Shown here piece after piece: positions 63,184 through 64,000 of a stretch of 64,000 nt of DNA. The stretch spans positions 62,001-126,000 of the forward strand of contig NZ_JBQCJW010000008.1 of assembly GCF_051967575.1 (NCBI RefSeq), in the 5' to 3' direction. The translations under genes were made by a program, and so were the position numbers. Every line of letters starts with the position of its first letter. Position 1 is the stretch's first letter. This DNA is from Solibacillus silvestris_B (lineage in GTDB: Bacteria; Bacillota; Bacilli; Bacillales_A; Planococcaceae). The notes under the pieces are model-generated. The model had not been told where the DNA came from, searched no databases, and saw only the letters and a program-made list of their open reading frames with translations.

Positions 63184-64000
63184 TTAATTTAAATATGACA
63201 ACGGGTTTACTTCAGCACCGTCTTTGTGGATTTCAAAATGCAGATGTGTTCCGGTTGAGCGGCCTGTCGAACCCATTTGCCCAAGAGCAGATCCTTGTTC
63301 CAGCACTTGTCCAACAGATACATCAATTCGTGATAAGTGGGCATATAACGTTTCAAAACCGTTGTTATGGTCAATCACAACATAGTTTCCATATGTTGAA
63401 TGTGTGCCCGCGGTTTTGACAACACCATTATCCGATGCTTTTATCGTATAGTTTGATGGTCGTGCAATGTCGATTCCATAATGATAGCGTCCCCAGCGAT
63501 GTCCCATATTACTTGAAATATATCCTCCAAAGGCTGGCCAAGCAAATGTGCCCGTCCCAATCGATGGGATTACCTTTGTCCCTACAACGACAACGCGATT
63601 TTCGGGCTCTACTAGCACATTTTCGGCAGATTGGACTCGCTCTGTCCGTACACCGTTTTCTTCAGTAATCAAGTAGGAAACTTCTTTTTTCCCTTTTGAG
63701 CCTTCTTGCTTCACTACTTTTTCGCCTTTTAGCATTGTTTCATCTTCTTCAACAATTTTGGCGAAATCGATTTCTTCATCTTTTTTCTTTTCATAAATCG
63801 CCTTTACAGTAACAAAAGGCTTTTCCACTGTAACATTTAATTGCTGGTCGATTTGCAGTACCGAATCTGCTGTAAGCGAAGGATTCAATGACAGTAATTG
63901 GGCTGTCGTTAAATGATGTGCCTTGGCGATCGAGCCTAGCACATCCCCTGCTTTTACCGTATACGTTTCTTGCTGTTGGGAACCGGTTTGCAATAATTGG
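63184..64000 (-). CDS. LysM/G5/M23 peptidoglycan hydrolase, N-terminus cut by window edge
   Basis: At least 272 residues seen. In order: a LysM repeat (TYTVKAGDVLGSIAKAHHLT), a G5-type region (VVKQEGSKGKKEVSYLITEENGVR) and a C-terminal lysostaphin-type M23 domain with zinc motifs GRYHYGIDI and HLHFEI. Probably an exported endopeptidase cutting cross-links; such genes adjacent to walR are plausible WalR targets. The frame is open past base 64000, so the start is outside. It lies 5' to walR with its own terminator. Confidence 0.93.
   Translation of the reverse strand, partial: QLLQTGSQQQETYTVKAGDVLGSIAKAHHLTTAQLLSLNPSLTADSVLQIDQQLNVTVEKPFVTVKAIYEKKKDEEIDFAKIVEEDETMLKGEKVVKQEGSKGKKEVSYLITEENGVRTERVQSAENVLVEPENRVVVVGTKVIPSIGTGTFAWPAFGGYISSNMGHRWGRYHYGIDIARPSNYTIKASDNGVVKTAGTHSTYGNYVVIDHNNGFETLYAHLSRIDVSVGQVLEQGSALGQMGSTGRSTGTHLHFEIHKDGAEVNPLSYLN

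Noticed and set aside
1..64000. tRNA, rRNA or CRISPR array
   Set aside because: No cloverleaf-like gene, rRNA segment or regularly spaced repeat was recognised by reading.

Overview
The window reads as low-GC Firmicutes chromosome, most likely a spore-forming Planococcaceae (Solibacillus/Lysinibacillus-like). The evidence is gene content (ctsR-mcsA-mcsB-clpC, radA, walRKHIJ, a cotD-type spore coat gene, BpsA/BpsB), strong GGAGG-type ribosome binding sites, frequent TTG and GTG starts, and T-box, CtsR and CodY-type control signals. The genus is inferred from family resemblance and was not tested. Two blocks usually found near the replication origin bracket the window: the mrnC-to-ctsR block on the left, and the rlmH to walR block on the right. 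The left end cuts mrnC and the right end cuts an M23 cell-wall hydrolase.

Layout. 1-13.5 kb, minus strand: mrnC, cysS and cysE (behind a Cys T-box), gltX, ispF, ispD, a YacL-type PIN/TRAM membrane protein, radA, clpC, mcsB, mcsA and ctsR with its own CtsR operator. The disA gene, usual between radA and yacL, is missing; a 400-bp stretch without an obvious gene takes its place. 13.6-24 kb: small membrane proteins, a HemAT-type oxygen chemoreceptor, an acyl-CoA thioesterase, two aldehyde dehydrogenases (one paired with a DUF779 protein), a polysaccharide deacetylase and a pseudouridine synthase. 24-28.5 kb: a complete branched-chain amino acid ABC transporter with a CodY-like site. 28.7-36.9 kb: a methyltransferase, ogt, mqo, a DegV protein, a four-gene YgiB/DUF350/unknown/YgiC-like cluster, a cyclophilin lipoprotein and a Nudix protein.

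36.9-50.7 kb: an Msr-like ABC-F ribosome-protection gene behind a leader with three short peptides, the first ending in the macrolide-arrest sequence Arg-Leu-Arg. Then come a zinc alcohol dehydrogenase, a type III polyketide synthase with its methyltransferase, cotD, helD, a GNAT, a VOC protein, a degenerate site-2-protease-like membrane protein, a spore-protein-like small gene, an aldo/keto reductase, and an MFS exporter divergent from an HxlR regulator.

50.7-55.1 kb is accessory DNA: structured intergenic sequence, an IS630-type element whose transposase is split at an A7 tract, a very AT-rich gene for a HEPN-like protein with a zinc ribbon, and a RhuM-family gene. The RhuM gene lies between two exact 17-bp copies of the 3' end of rlmH, 1165 bp apart. 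This is the arrangement left by SCC-type integration at rlmH (the SCCmec target orfX), here as a tiny element without a visible recombinase. 55.6-56.0 kb carries a cluster of DnaA boxes around a small CxxH/CxxC gene. 56-64 kb is the cell-wall control locus: htrA, walJ, yycI, yycH, walK, walR and the M23 hydrolase.
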